Shown: positions 16,501-25,414, counted from the first letter of the stretch. The stretch: 64,000 nt of DNA from Calothrix sp. FI2-JRJ7 (GCA_019359675.1 JAHHGX010000067.1:1-64000), one strand, 5' to 3'. Notes: generated by a model from the letters alone, not told the origin. Program-made: numbers and translations.

Positions 16501-17358
16501 ATGAGCAGACGTTTAATTCGAGCAACCTACCAGCAAAAAACAGTTAATACTTTACTCGTGTTGGCAGGTTCATTTTTTACCTTAAGTTTAATTACATACG
16601 TAAGCGCTTTCTTTGTACTTCCTTCACTCTCTTCATACTGGGGCGCTGTTCTATTCACTTTACTTAGTGTTTGGGTCGCAACTAGTACCTGGATGCTACT
16701 TATACACACTAAACAACATACTCAATTGCTAGTAGTAATTGGATTGGTTGCTGCCATTATTGCAGGTGGAACAATGAAGACTAGTGGTCTTTCTGGGTTA
16801 TTGCTGGTAATTTTGGCAGGTTTAGTTCTTTTGAGTTTAACTTTACTTTTAGTGCTTTTGCATTTGCGGGGACAACATCCGCGCGTACAAGTACTTTTAT
16901 TCGGGTTTGCACCAATGTTAACAGGTGTAATAATGCTCGCGACAGCGAATTTAATTAGACTTGCACCTCCTGCATTGCCAACAAACACTATAACCGTAAG
17001 TGATGAATTACGCTATTTGTCCCACACAGACCAGCATGATAGAGAGACAAGTTTTATTTTATTCAATTCCAATCGTGACCAAGCTAGGTTACAGCGAGTA
17101 ATCATCATTGATAAGCAGAAACTTATTAACACACCCGAAGCACAATACCATGCAGCACTAATTTTACAACATGGTACTTGCCCCGACCATTTCCGTCGTG
17201 CCTATGAGTTGTCGTCCGGAGCTTCGTCAAAAATCTCTAATGCTGAATGGCTAGCACGCGCTTCTTATGACCGCTGGATGCTCTCAATTGGCAAACCGCA
17301 AAAGTATAACACCCAGTTGTTCCTACGGCAATCAACATGTAAAACACTGCAACAGTGA
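16501..17358 (+). CDS. Membrane protein with a C-terminal DUF6624-like domain
   Basis: A 285-residue protein with about four membrane helices in residues 18-165 and a soluble C-terminal domain. The latter has the pattern YHAALILQHG, AYELS and NAEWLARASYDRWMLSIGKPQKY, which resembles DUF6624 proteins (aALilQHG...WLaAasyDRyL...gkpQ.YGTQ). The function of that family is not known to me. It starts 6 bases after the SH3-like gene and is followed 13 bases later by another small gene, suggesting a compact operon. Confidence 0.75.
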   Translation: MSRRLIRATYQQKTVNTLLVLAGSFFTLSLITYVSAFFVLPSLSSYWGAVLFTLLSVWVATSTWMLLIHTKQHTQLLVVIGLVAAIIAGGTMKTSGLSGLLLVILAGLVLLSLTLLLVLLHLRGQHPRVQVLLFGFAPMLTGVIMLATANLIRLAPPALPTNTITVSDELRYLSHTDQHDRETSFILFNSNRDQARLQRVIIIDKQKLINTPEAQYHAALILQHGTCPDHFRRAYELSSGASSKISNAEWLARASYDRWMLSIGKPQKYNTQLFLRQSTCKTLQQ

Positions 17359-17371
17359 AAAGAGAAAATTT

Positions 17372-17767
17372 ATGTTACCAGAAATTTATAGTTTACCGTT
17401 CTCAATACCAGGCGCCTATCAAGGGTTTGCCACGGTCAATGGCATTGCGCTTATCAATGCTACCGAACTAACGCTTGAATTTGAAGTTAAAGATAACTTA
17501 TTCGGTTTACTAAAATCAGTAATTCATAAAGTGCAAATCCCGATTTATGAACTTTGCGAAGTTAATCTAAACACGAACTGGTTCAGCACTAAATTAATTA
17601 TTCAAACGAGAAGTATGGAGACAATAAGCCAGATTCCAGAAAATAGCGCAGGGAAGATAAAGCTAGCAATCGCGCGTCAACACAGAGAAATTGCACAACA
17701 GTTCGTATCGATTCTTAAGCTAAATATGGCTGAGACAAAATTAAACAGTTTGAATTCAGTAACATAA
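17372..17767 (+). CDS. Uncharacterised protein of about 131 residues
   Basis: The start MLPEIYSLPFSIPGAYQG at 17372 is 13 bases after the upstream gene; the longer frame from 17267 would overlap that gene by about 90 bases and is unlikely. The protein is predicted to be mostly beta strand in its first two thirds (NATELTLEFEVKDNLFG, KVQIPIYELCEVNL) with a helical C-terminus. I do not recognise the family. It may be a PH-like or bPH-type small domain, but that is a guess from the strand pattern. Membership in the 16147-17767 run suggests an envelope-related role. Confidence 0.6.
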   Translation: MLPEIYSLPFSIPGAYQGFATVNGIALINATELTLEFEVKDNLFGLLKSVIHKVQIPIYELCEVNLNTNWFSTKLIIQTRSMETISQIPENSAGKIKLAIARQHREIAQQFVSILKLNMAETKLNSLNSVT

Positions 17768-17794
17768 CACCTAGTAATTACATGTAACTAAACA

Positions 17795-18328
17795 ATGCTT
17801 ATAACAAACGTACAACCAGAACTAACAACGAAACGGCTAATTCTAAGACCGTTTACCTTCTTAGATGCACCACTTGTTCAACAGCTAGCAGGTTCGGATG
17901 CAATTGCAGCAACTGCGCTTAATATTCCACATCCGTTTGAGGATGGAATAGCAGAACAATGGATTGCTACGCATCAACCTGATTATGAAGCGGGTACAGC
18001 AGCTAATTTTGCAATTATTCTTCATTATGAGCAAATACTGATTGGTGCTGTTGGTCTTACTATTAATCATTTGCAAGCAGAATTAGGGTATTGGATTGGA
18101 CAAGCTTACTGGGGACAAGGATATGCTTCAGAAGCATCTCAAGCCATTATCCAGTTTGGATTTGAGGTTTTGTCTCTCAATCGAATTTATGCAACTTGTT
18201 TAAAACGTAATGTTGCCTCTGCCAAAGTTTTACAGAAAATTGGCATGAGCTACGAAGGTACTTTTCCGCAACATGTTTATCATAGAGGTAAATTTGAAGA
18301 TTTGGACGAGTATAGTTTGTTTAAATAA
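17795..18328 (+). CDS. GNAT-family N-acetyltransferase (RimJ/RimL-like)
   Basis: A 177-residue GNAT enzyme starting MLITNVQPELTTKRLILRPF, the typical RimJ/RimL opening TxRLxLRP. The acetyl-CoA-binding segment is ELGYWIGQAYWGQGYASEA, followed by LNRIYATCLKRNVASAKVLQKIGMSYEG, the usual motif B. It should acetylate a protein N-terminus or a small amine; the substrate is not identifiable. It begins 27 bases after the preceding gene. Confidence 0.92.
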   Translation: MLITNVQPELTTKRLILRPFTFLDAPLVQQLAGSDAIAATALNIPHPFEDGIAEQWIATHQPDYEAGTAANFAIILHYEQILIGAVGLTINHLQAELGYWIGQAYWGQGYASEASQAIIQFGFEVLSLNRIYATCLKRNVASAKVLQKIGMSYEGTFPQHVYHRGKFEDLDEYSLFK

Positions 18329-18369
18329 AGTTATTATAGTAATGCTCAATGAAATGTGGAGCTTTATCA

Positions 18370-18576
18370 ATGAAACCGAATTTTCAAGAAATGAGCTTAC
18401 TTGAACTCCGAATGTATGTTTTGGAACATCCAGATGATATGGAAGCTATTCGGTTTTTATTTCATCATCCTAGTTTGAAGTGGAAAACTATGCCTCGACT
18501 ATTTAGAGAGGATGGCTCACCTATAGAAGAAAATATTCTTATTGCAGAAGAAGAAATTCGGCGCCGTCTTTTTTAA
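18370..18576 (+). CDS. Small DUF6887-like cyanobacterial protein
   Basis: A 68-residue protein beginning MKPNFQEMSLLELRMYVLEHPDDMEA, closely resembling short cyanobacterial proteins of the DUF6887 type (KPNFxxMSLxELRxYVLxHRDDxEA). The ATG at 18370 is preferred over in-frame ATG 18349. These proteins are often found singly next to toxin-antitoxin or regulatory genes; the role is unknown. It contains one GGCGCC near its end. Confidence 0.75.
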   Translation: MKPNFQEMSLLELRMYVLEHPDDMEAIRFLFHHPSLKWKTMPRLFREDGSPIEENILIAEEEIRRRLF

Positions 18577-18603
18577 GCAGTTTAAAAAATACATAACTTT
18601 TTC

Positions 18604-18666
18604 TTGTGGGGTAGGCATCCTTGCCTGCCCTAAATGTTGGACGGGCAAGGATGCCCGTTCCACAAG
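18604..18666. repeat. Double GGGCAAGGATGCCC palindrome
   Basis: Two related palindromes are arranged head to head: CTTGTGGGGTAGGCATCC at the left and GGATGCCCGTTCCACAAG at the right. They form one 63-base inverted repeat between convergent genes and could end transcripts from both sides. Confidence 0.8.
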
Positions 18667-18685
18667 AGATTAAGTATAACAAACA

Positions 18686-19927
18686 TTAAACTTTTTCCTT
18701 GGGTGGGGTAGCTACACCACGTTGGACGAGATTTGCTTCAAGTTCTTTAATAAATTTAAAGTCTTCTTCTACTAAAGGTTCATTTGCACATCCAAATGCT
18801 TGACTTGTAGAAGAATTTTGTTCGAGGAAAGCGAAGCTGCTGCGAAATTCGTGCGGTGTTGTTTGAATTGGTGAGTCAAAGTGACAAGATATTATACGCG
18901 CGAAGTTCCATGTGGCTATTTTGTCTGCCCAGTCGAGTACTTGCTTTGGCGCCTGTGGTAAAATTAGGGTTTGTAAAATGGGTGCTACAAATGGGCGCCC
19001 ATAACCACGCAAAGCCTTAAAAGATTTTTGCCAGTTGTCTTTCCACCGAAATGGAAAGAAACCAAAGTATGCTTTTCTAGATTTATCGGGTGCTTTTAAA
19101 GCATCGCGCAGTGACTCCCATGTTCCAGCTACTTGCAAAGCACTTGGACGGAAGTAAATTGAAAACAATGCAATACGCTGCCATCCTTTACGACGGTTAG
19201 CTGCGTTGTCTTCTACAACTTCAGTTGCATTATCTCGCGCATGAAACAACAAAGCATATGGGTCTAGTTCAACTATCTCTGGTGGGTCTTCAGAAATAGA
19301 TAATGCACAATCTGTTACAAGCAATGTGCGTGAGTTTTTATGGAACATTGCGACCTCTACAAAAGAACCACGTCCAAGGTTTATATCTAACACCGTATAA
19401 TCAAAATCGTCTTTAAAAGGCGCCATTTCTACATTGGTCGGTAATTCCTGAGTTCTTTTTTGAGGAAACCCTAACCAACCAAGCGGTAAATTAAACGGAA
19501 AACTCCACTGGTGAGGGGCAACAAATACTTGTGCGGTAGGAAAACATCGCGCAAAGGGGCCAACAAATACTTTATGCTCTAAACCTGAACTAGTTGGTAA
19601 TATTATGTATCTAACATCACCATGCTTCGCTACTATCTCATTAACCATACGGACACATTCACGGGTTGGCGCCACAGGTGCATATACAAGAAGACCACCC
19701 GCTTTTAACTTTACAACCGTCATCCGAATCGGTGTAATTGTATAAAGAATACCGTGAAGCTGGTCGAATGTCCAAATCGTATCTTTTATTACTTCGCTTT
19801 TTACAGTCCGGCGCCTGCCGTAAGGATAAAATGGTACGGCAAACCAAAATGGCCAAGACCAATCTTTAGAATCTTCGCTTTTAGATATTTGAGATTTTAA
19901 ACTAAACTTATCTTGCCCTGTCATCAT
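18686..19927 (-). CDS. DUF4336 domain protein (metallo-beta-lactamase-like fold)
   Basis: A 413-residue protein of the DUF4336 family, widespread in cyanobacteria and plants. Recognisable segments are DTIWTFDQLHGILY near the N-terminus, MTVVKLKAGGLLVYAPVAPT, RYIILPTSSGLEHKVFVGPF and RTLLVTDCALSISEDPP. The layout resembles a metallo-beta-lactamase-like fold, but the classical HxHxDH motif is absent, so hydrolase activity cannot be assumed. No signal peptide or clear membrane helix is seen. Confidence 0.85.
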   Translation of the reverse strand: MMTGQDKFSLKSQISKSEDSKDWSWPFWFAVPFYPYGRRRTVKSEVIKDTIWTFDQLHGILYTITPIRMTVVKLKAGGLLVYAPVAPTRECVRMVNEIVAKHGDVRYIILPTSSGLEHKVFVGPFARCFPTAQVFVAPHQWSFPFNLPLGWLGFPQKRTQELPTNVEMAPFKDDFDYTVLDINLGRGSFVEVAMFHKNSRTLLVTDCALSISEDPPEIVELDPYALLFHARDNATEVVEDNAANRRKGWQRIALFSIYFRPSALQVAGTWESLRDALKAPDKSRKAYFGFFPFRWKDNWQKSFKALRGYGRPFVAPILQTLILPQAPKQVLDWADKIATWNFARIISCHFDSPIQTTPHEFRSSFAFLEQNSSTSQAFGCANEPLVEEDFKFIKELEANLVQRGVATPPKEKV

Positions 19928-19990
19928 TGCCCCTACTCAAATAACCACCTACTATCTATATTTCTATTTCTAGCAAAAGTTTATGGGTGG

Positions 19991-20626
19991 CTATCTTAAT
20001 AAAGATTTACCAAAAAGCAGCCATCCTAACCAAAGCGTGTAGTGAATTACAACAATTGTCCAGAATACAGCCTGATATGAACTTTTACTGCTTTTGTGGT
20101 GTAAAGTTTGTTGAGCTATAAATCCTCCAAACCATCCACCTGCTAGTTCAAATAGATGTAACGTATTTTCTGGAGTTCTCCATTTTCCTTGTTTCGCACG
20201 AGATTTATCATCAGCGTACAGCCCAAAAGTCAATAAACTCATTACAGCATAAAGAATGAGTGGGAACACAATGGTAGTTGTTAATGCAAAATGTACTGCC
20301 CCAATTAATGGTACGCTAGATACTAATATTGTTTTGAATACTGGCAATCGAGATGAAGACCCAGTTCTATATACAGCTTTCTTACTAGAAGATACTACAT
20401 TGGGTGTTCCACTCTCAATGTAAGCTTTGCTTGCACGAAGTTTTCCGCCTTTTTCTGGCACAACGTGATAGTGAATAGTATCACCTGCTACTGGGCGCCG
20501 ACTTGTGTCTTTAAGTTCAGAGATGTGCAAAAAGACTTCTTTGCTTCCATCCGCAGGTTGTATAAATCCAAACCCCCGGTCATCCTTCCACCTTATAAGT
20601 TGTCCTTTTTGTAAACCGGGTTTCAT
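19991..20626 (-). CDS. Cold-shock domain fused to a DUF1294 membrane domain
   Basis: About 211 residues. Residues about 5-70 form a cold-shock domain with the RNP-1-like GFGFIQP and RNP-2-like VFLHISEL motifs, expected to bind single-stranded nucleic acid. The C-terminal part (about 95-210) is a DUF1294 domain with about four membrane helices and the segment FGLYADDKSRAKQGKWRTPENTLH. This CSD-DUF1294 fusion is common in bacteria and may tether RNA at the membrane; its role is not established. ATG 20626 is chosen; an upstream ATG two codons earlier is equally possible. Confidence 0.9.
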   Translation of the reverse strand: MKPGLQKGQLIRWKDDRGFGFIQPADGSKEVFLHISELKDTSRRPVAGDTIHYHVVPEKGGKLRASKAYIESGTPNVVSSSKKAVYRTGSSSRLPVFKTILVSSVPLIGAVHFALTTTIVFPLILYAVMSLLTFGLYADDKSRAKQGKWRTPENTLHLFELAGGWFGGFIAQQTLHHKSSKSSYQAVFWTIVVIHYTLWLGWLLFGKSLLR

Positions 20627-20688
20627 ATACAAACCTTACGAATTGACTCGGTTTATTATTATACTCGTGTTTTTGAAATTGACTAACC

Positions 20689-20755
20689 TGGTGCGTGAAA
20701 GGACTTTAATATTTTGTTTCAATTGTTGATTGTAATGGCTTTCACGCACCCTACC
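20689..20755. repeat. GGTGCGTGAAAGG variant of the GGTGCGTGAC element
   Basis: Arms TGGTGCGTGAAAG and CTTTCACGCACCCTACC enclose about 38 bases. Compared with other copies, GACGC/GCGTC in both arms is replaced by GAAAG/CTTTC, a compensatory change that preserves pairing. The right end overlaps the stop codon of the ChaN-like gene. Confidence 0.75.
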
Positions 20756-21650
20756 GCCATATAAAATCAGCTATTTGTTTGTTTCTTGGTAGATTATCGT
20801 CTGGGGGACTTAATAATATTGAATGTTGAGTTATTTGTTTTCCTTGCAGGCGCCGTTCTACACGACTAGGGATACCATAATCGTAGACGACGTGTCCTTG
20901 TCCTGCTAAAACAACTACTTGATAATCGCGATTACCTTTTATGAAGTTGGCAATGCTTTCTGCTATTGTTTCATCCCATAGAACTTGGGCAAGAAAAAAT
21001 CTTTCTGCACTTTTGCTTTTTCCATGTCCTGCACTTTGATGCGCTTCAAATGCCGCTAAAACCATTTTGCGGTATTCTTCGGGAGAGGTGCGAATTTCTG
21101 AAAATGGTGGTATGTGCTTGCGTTCTTCGGGTGTTAAGCTTTCTAAACCTTGACGCGAAACTTTACGGGTAATTTCTGAAGGAGTGTTTGTTGCTAAAAC
21201 AGGTATTTTATTCTCTTTGGCAAATCTTACAATGGGTGCGTATAATTTCCAATCAAAACCCCAACGTTGTTCATACTCTGTTTGCTTGACTAGCTCTGCT
21301 TCAGTTATCTTACCTGCTAGGTAGTCATTGATAACGTTTTGGAAGGGACGCTGAAACATTTCCATTGCTATGGCAATTTTCTTGTTTCGTTTATGTAGTT
21401 CTTGAATAATTTTTAATTGGTTTTCATGGTCTTTAGCGCTATCGTGCGTTTCTCCTAGATATATTACGTTCGCTCGTGCGATTTGGGAAACTAGTTGAGT
21501 AACGCTGTTAACGCATTTACTTAGGGGAAAACGAGTTTCACAGGTTTTTGCATTTTCTTGTAAGGCGCCTGCTGGTAAAGTACAAAGTACAAAGCATCCT
21601 AGTGTTAGGGCAAATACTCGCGTCAAGTTTAGTGTAAAGCTTTTCTTCAT
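20751..21650 (-). CDS. ChaN-like (DUF399) exported protein
   Basis: A 299-residue protein with a signal sequence (MKKSFTLNLTRVFALTLGCF..., cleavage probably after ALPAGA-like residues near 28). The ChaN/DUF399 core follows with VIYLGETHDSAKDHENQ, AMEMFQRPFQ and, near the C-terminus, VVVLAGQGHVVYDYG, which has a conserved histidine. ChaN family proteins are linked to haem binding and iron acquisition in other bacteria, but cyanobacterial members are uncharacterised. The TAG stop lies inside the adjacent GGTGCGTGA-type repeat. Confidence 0.85.
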   Translation of the reverse strand: MKKSFTLNLTRVFALTLGCFVLCTLPAGALQENAKTCETRFPLSKCVNSVTQLVSQIARANVIYLGETHDSAKDHENQLKIIQELHKRNKKIAIAMEMFQRPFQNVINDYLAGKITEAELVKQTEYEQRWGFDWKLYAPIVRFAKENKIPVLATNTPSEITRKVSRQGLESLTPEERKHIPPFSEIRTSPEEYRKMVLAAFEAHQSAGHGKSKSAERFFLAQVLWDETIAESIANFIKGNRDYQVVVLAGQGHVVYDYGIPSRVERRLQGKQITQHSILLSPPDDNLPRNKQIADFIWR

Positions 21651-21711
21651 TGTGTAGCACCATTTAGAATTAGCATATCGGTAAATGCGGGCTATTTGGT
21701 ACTTTACACTT

Positions 21712-22671
21712 ATGAAAGGACTTTGGTTAGAAAATCAACAGCTTGAACTGCGTACTAATATACCAGTTCCTGAGCCTGGTTCAGAAGAAGCTTTGGTAAG
21801 AGTATGTAAAGCGGGTATATGTAACACTGACCTTGAACTGACGCGCGGTTATTATCCTTACAGTGGTATTTTAGGCCACGAATTTGTAGGTATCGTTGAG
21901 CGAGGACCTGATAATTTAATTAATAAAAGGGTAGTTGGCGAAATTAATGCTGCTTGTGGAAAGTGCCGTTATTGTCTCAGAGGTATTCCAACTCATTGTG
22001 AAAACCGCACGGTATTAGGTATTGTTAACCGTAACGGCGCCTTTGCTGATTATTTATCTTTACCTGTAGCAAATTTACATCTAGTTCCGGATAATGTTCC
22101 GACAGATGTGGCAACATTCACTGAACCTATTGCAGCAGCTTTAGAAATTCAGCAGCAAATCTCAATTTCTTCTGATGACAAAGTAGTGGTCGTAGGAGAT
22201 GGTAAATTAGGACAATTGGTTGCTCAAACACTCGCGCTTACTGGTTGCGATTTGTTAGCTATTGGGCGCCATGCCGATAAGCTAGCTAATTTAGAAGCTA
22301 AAGGTATTAAAGTTAGCTATGTTGATGACGTACAAACACGTAGCTTTGATATTGCCGTTGAATGTACAGGCAATAGTGCAGGCTTCGATATCGCTCGTCG
22401 CGCTTTACGTCCGCGCGGAATATTAGTGTTAAAAAGCACTTATGCAGGTAATCTTAGCTTAGATGCTTCAGCTTTAGTTGTTGATGAAATTACTTTAATT
22501 GGTTCACGTTGCGGCCCATTTGCACCAGCACTTGAACTGTTAGCGACAGGAAAAATAGATGTTAAACCGCTCATTCATTCAATATTTTCCCTGGATGAAG
22601 GAATTACTGCATTTGAACAAGCGAAAACAAAGGGTGTTATGAAGGTTTTACTCGAAATTAGTAAAACATAG
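21712..22671 (+). CDS. Zinc-dependent medium-chain alcohol dehydrogenase-like protein
   Basis: About 319 residues from MKGLWLENQQLELR; an upstream in-frame ATG at 21685 is possible. Catalytic zinc ligands appear in KAGICNTDLELT and GHEFVG. The structural zinc site is CGKCRYCLRGIPTHC. The NAD(P) site is VVVVGDGKLGQLVAQ. It is shorter than typical 340-350-residue MDR enzymes. It should oxidise an alcohol or polyol, but the substrate is not identifiable. It overlaps the convergent small gene by 14 bases. Confidence 0.9.
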   Translation: MKGLWLENQQLELRTNIPVPEPGSEEALVRVCKAGICNTDLELTRGYYPYSGILGHEFVGIVERGPDNLINKRVVGEINAACGKCRYCLRGIPTHCENRTVLGIVNRNGAFADYLSLPVANLHLVPDNVPTDVATFTEPIAAALEIQQQISISSDDKVVVVGDGKLGQLVAQTLALTGCDLLAIGRHADKLANLEAKGIKVSYVDDVQTRSFDIAVECTGNSAGFDIARRALRPRGILVLKSTYAGNLSLDASALVVDEITLIGSRCGPFAPALELLATGKIDVKPLIHSIFSLDEGITAFEQAKTKGVMKVLLEISKT

Positions 22672-22978
22672 GATTTGTTTTGGGTTGATAATCCATACAA
22701 CTAATTGCTTCTTCGGTGCTTGCGATAGAAGGATGGATAGTACATTTGAGTCGATAGTCAGCAGTAAAGTATTGGCAACCAGTACAGGGTATTTGATGCA
22801 TCTGCTTTGCTGTCGATAGACTATCACGTGCGGCTAACCAAATACTCCAAATCGAGAGAATCATTAAGCCCCAGGCGCCTACAAAGCAAATGGGGACGAG
22901 AAAAGGTTGAATGTGCCTAATTATGTTTAGAATTATTTGTAACACAGCAATATGCTCAGTTAGTAGCTTGAAATACAA
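22658..22978 (-). CDS. Small membrane protein with a conserved four-Cys motif
   Basis: A 106-residue protein with membrane segments at about 10-50 and a soluble cysteine-rich C-terminus: IPCTGCQYFTADYRLKCTIHP followed by EEAISCMDYQ. The four cysteines may bind a metal or form disulfides. Conserved uncharacterised cyanobacterial proteins share this pattern. Its 3' end overlaps the zinc dehydrogenase gene by 14 bases on the opposite strand. Confidence 0.75.
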   Translation of the reverse strand: MYFKLLTEHIAVLQIILNIIRHIQPFLVPICFVGAWGLMILSIWSIWLAARDSLSTAKQMHQIPCTGCQYFTADYRLKCTIHPSIASTEEAISCMDYQPKTNPMFY

Positions 22979-23069
22979 GACGTAGTATAAATACTATGTA
23001 ATCTGGATTATATATTTTTAACTTCCCACTAGAGAGAGATTGTTATAATTAGCAATTTATACACAAAAA

Positions 23070-23099
23070 TGTAGAGACGCGACATGTCGCGTCTCTACA
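23070..23099. repeat. Perfect 30-base TGTAGAGACGCG palindrome
   Basis: The arm TGTAGAGACGCGACA is followed directly by its exact reverse complement, giving a perfect palindrome with no loop. It lies downstream of chlG, where it could act as a terminator or a small transposable remnant. Confidence 0.85.
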
Positions 23100-23138
23100 A
23101 TCATGAATTACATTAATGATTCAAAGCAAGCCTAAAAA

Positions 23139-24140
23139 CTACAATCCCGCATGACCAATTGCAATACCTGTCACCAACATCCCCAGAACGAGGAACGGTT
23201 GTGCTGATGCTTGGTATTTTACGTCGTTCTTTAATGGGTCACGTAAAAAGTACATGTCTTGGAATGTAATTTGCGGTATTACAAGCAGTAACAAAATTGC
23301 TGCGTAGAGTTGCTGATGAATAGAAATAAGGTAAACTGCAATTCCAGCTTGGAATATATCAATCATCAACACACAAATCCAAGCGGCAGTTTTGGTACCA
23401 AACATTACTGGCAGTGATTTCAAACCGAGTTTGGCATCTCCTTCTACGCTCTTGAAGTCGTTGACTATGGCAATACCTAAGCCAGCTAAACTGTAAAACA
23501 TAGTCAAAACGATTATTTGCCAGTGCAGTGAGCCAAATAATGCATGACCCGTACACCAAGGGAATGTTATATAACTGGCGCCAAGTGCATAGCTACCGAG
23601 CCAACCATTTTGTTTTAACTTTAAAGGTGGCGCCGAGTAGATATATGAAATAATGGCGCCGATAACGGCAATAGTTGTAATTGTAGGATAACTATTACCT
23701 GCCCATTTATCGAGAGCAAACGCTAATACCAAACCTGCTATTAACAATACCCAAATTTGCGTCAATACCTGGGGTATAGAAATTGCTCCAGAGGGTATGG
23801 GACGATAGGGTTCGTTTATTGCGTCTATTTCTCGGTCGTAATAATCATTTGTTATTTGACAATATCCTGCCATCAGTGGTCCCGATAGCAACATACAAGC
23901 CAATGACTTAAGAACGTTTTCCAGTGTCCATGTAAATTCACCACTCGAAGCAGCGCCGCATATAACACCCCAAATTAAGGGTATCCACGTAATCGGCTTC
24001 ATTAATTGCAGGCGAATTTTCCATATCGAACTTTCACCAGATGCGGCACCTTTCATGCCAAGCAATTGTCTGGTTTTAGCATTGCGGTCTACAGTAGCGT
24101 TTATTTCTTCAGTAGATGGGGTAATCGGTGTTTCTGACAT
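23139..24140 (-). CDS. chlG: Chlorophyll a synthase
   Basis: About 333 residues from MSETPITPST; the frame extends to 24167. ChlG is a UbiA-family polyprenyltransferase that attaches the phytyl or geranylgeranyl chain to chlorophyllide a, the last step of chlorophyll synthesis, in the thylakoid membrane. The diagnostic motif NDYYDREIDAINEPYRPIPSG-like region is present (NDYYDREIDAINEP at about 104-117), as is the second aspartate motif IAIVNDFKSVEGD. About nine membrane helices are visible. It lies downstream of an ArsA/Get3-like ATPase gene with a gap of about 40 bases, probably in one transcript. Confidence 0.97.
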   Translation of the reverse strand: MSETPITPSTEEINATVDRNAKTRQLLGMKGAASGESSIWKIRLQLMKPITWIPLIWGVICGAASSGEFTWTLENVLKSLACMLLSGPLMAGYCQITNDYYDREIDAINEPYRPIPSGAISIPQVLTQIWVLLIAGLVLAFALDKWAGNSYPTITTIAVIGAIISYIYSAPPLKLKQNGWLGSYALGASYITFPWCTGHALFGSLHWQIIVLTMFYSLAGLGIAIVNDFKSVEGDAKLGLKSLPVMFGTKTAAWICVLMIDIFQAGIAVYLISIHQQLYAAILLLLVIPQITFQDMYFLRDPLKNDVKYQASAQPFLVLGMLVTGIAIGHAGL

Positions 24141-24180
24141 AAGCTTTTTTTTTGCAAAGGGAACCAAAATTTCCGTTGCC

Positions 24181-25293
24181 TTAAAATGAGATTATCAAAT
24201 AACCATTCTGGAATTTGGCGCCAGTTATAGGTTTTCCACTCAATGGAGGTGGCAAAAGTATATTCCGACGCTGGTCTCCTGCTTCTATGGTTACTTCTGG
24301 ACCGTACTGAGTTAGTTTAACTTGCTTTTTGTCGAATCCTGGCAAAAATAAACGTACTTGACGGGCACCTGTATCTATTTCCATTGGACGAGGTGCAAGT
24401 GTTGCTTGTGCTACGAAGTCGGGTAATGTGTCTATCATTGATTGCCACTGCCCTTCGGTCGCATCGTTGACTGTGGTAATAGTTAAAAGGTCAAATTGTT
24501 CTTTTAGTTGTTCGTTTAAAGTTGGATTAGAAACGGCGCCTGTAAGTATAACACCCCCTATAGTTAACCCTACTAGCTGTGCGCTACCCCATAAGTAACG
24601 GGCAGATGCAATTTCAACTGGGTCATCGTTTGTCACCAAAAAAGCAGCTATTCGCTTTGGGTCGGCAAGTGCAGCTTTACCCTTATCGAGTAAGTTATTT
24701 GCCATGTTGGTGGGTTGCGAAAAGTTATCTGACATCCAGTTGATATTAAAGAATGTGCTGATTAAAGGTTGAATTAAAGGTGATTCAGAAATAGCTTTGC
24801 CTAAATCAGAGTTAACAAATAACTGTCTAAATCGTCGCACGTACCAACTTAATGATTCAGGTAAACCGAGTAATCGTAAAGTTGTAGAGTCACCACTACC
24901 ATCGTAAACAATGGTGTCGTATTTACCACTTTCATCATACTGCCGAACTGCGTTGAGAGCCAAAGCTGCATCCATTCCTGGTAATACAGCAAGTTCTTGA
25001 CCGTATACCTCTTTTAGGAAGGGTGTTCTGAGATACTGCGCTTCCAGTTTTTTTACCTCTTCCCAACTGCTTTCAAGTAGCGTGCTGGCATGAAATTGCA
25101 CTGCTTGTAAGTTGGGTGCAACTTCTTGAGGTTCGTTAGATAAAGTTGTTCCTAAAAGAATTTGCATTGCTGGTTCTGAATTTCCAGCTAAAAGTACACG
25201 CTTACCCTCACGTGCTTGTTTCATTGCAGCAGCAATTGCAATTTTAGTCCGCGCTGTACTGCTTTTACCTAAAAATGTTAATATCAACGCCAT
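24181..25293 (-). CDS. ArsA/Get3-like ATPase with degenerate P-loop and C-terminal HSP20-like domain
   Basis: About 370 residues from MALILTFLGKSSTART. The fold is that of Get3/ArsA ATPases, which shuttle tail-anchored membrane proteins or metalloid. The deviant Walker motif GKSSTART replaces the usual GKGGxGKT, while residues after it (KIAIAAA) are conserved. The C-terminal 75 residues resemble the ArsA_HSP20 domain (VRLFLPGFDKKQVKLTQYGPEV, then NGYLIISF). The loss of the glycine-rich loop suggests weak or no ATP hydrolysis, or dimer-dependent binding. It sits directly upstream of chlG, so it may help chlorophyll-protein biogenesis, but that is inference. A longer frame starting at 25344 is less likely. 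Confidence 0.85.
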   Translation of the reverse strand: MALILTFLGKSSTARTKIAIAAAMKQAREGKRVLLAGNSEPAMQILLGTTLSNEPQEVAPNLQAVQFHASTLLESSWEEVKKLEAQYLRTPFLKEVYGQELAVLPGMDAALALNAVRQYDESGKYDTIVYDGSGDSTTLRLLGLPESLSWYVRRFRQLFVNSDLGKAISESPLIQPLISTFFNINWMSDNFSQPTNMANNLLDKGKAALADPKRIAAFLVTNDDPVEIASARYLWGSAQLVGLTIGGVILTGAVSNPTLNEQLKEQFDLLTITTVNDATEGQWQSMIDTLPDFVAQATLAPRPMEIDTGARQVRLFLPGFDKKQVKLTQYGPEVTIEAGDQRRNILLPPPLSGKPITGAKFQNGYLIISF

Positions 25294-25386
25294 TGAAATA
25301 ATTCCTATACTCGTAAATGTAGTGCAGCACTCACAACTTAGCACTGTTAATGGGGCTGTTGACTTCCCCCAAAGTTGTAAACCGTG

Positions 25387-25414
25387 GTAGAGACGTTACA
25401 CGTAACGTCTCTAC
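25387..25414. repeat. GTAGAGACGTTAC inverted repeat
   Basis: Arms GTAGAGACGTTAC and GTAACGTCTCTAC are separated by two bases. This is a variant of the GTAGAGACGCG family with compensatory changes in both arms, located upstream of the ArsA-like gene. Confidence 0.85.

Noticed and set aside
17267-17371. Longer N-terminus for the 17372-17767 gene
   Set aside because: It would overlap the upstream membrane-protein gene by about 90 bases and adds a Cys/Ser-rich sequence unlike the rest.
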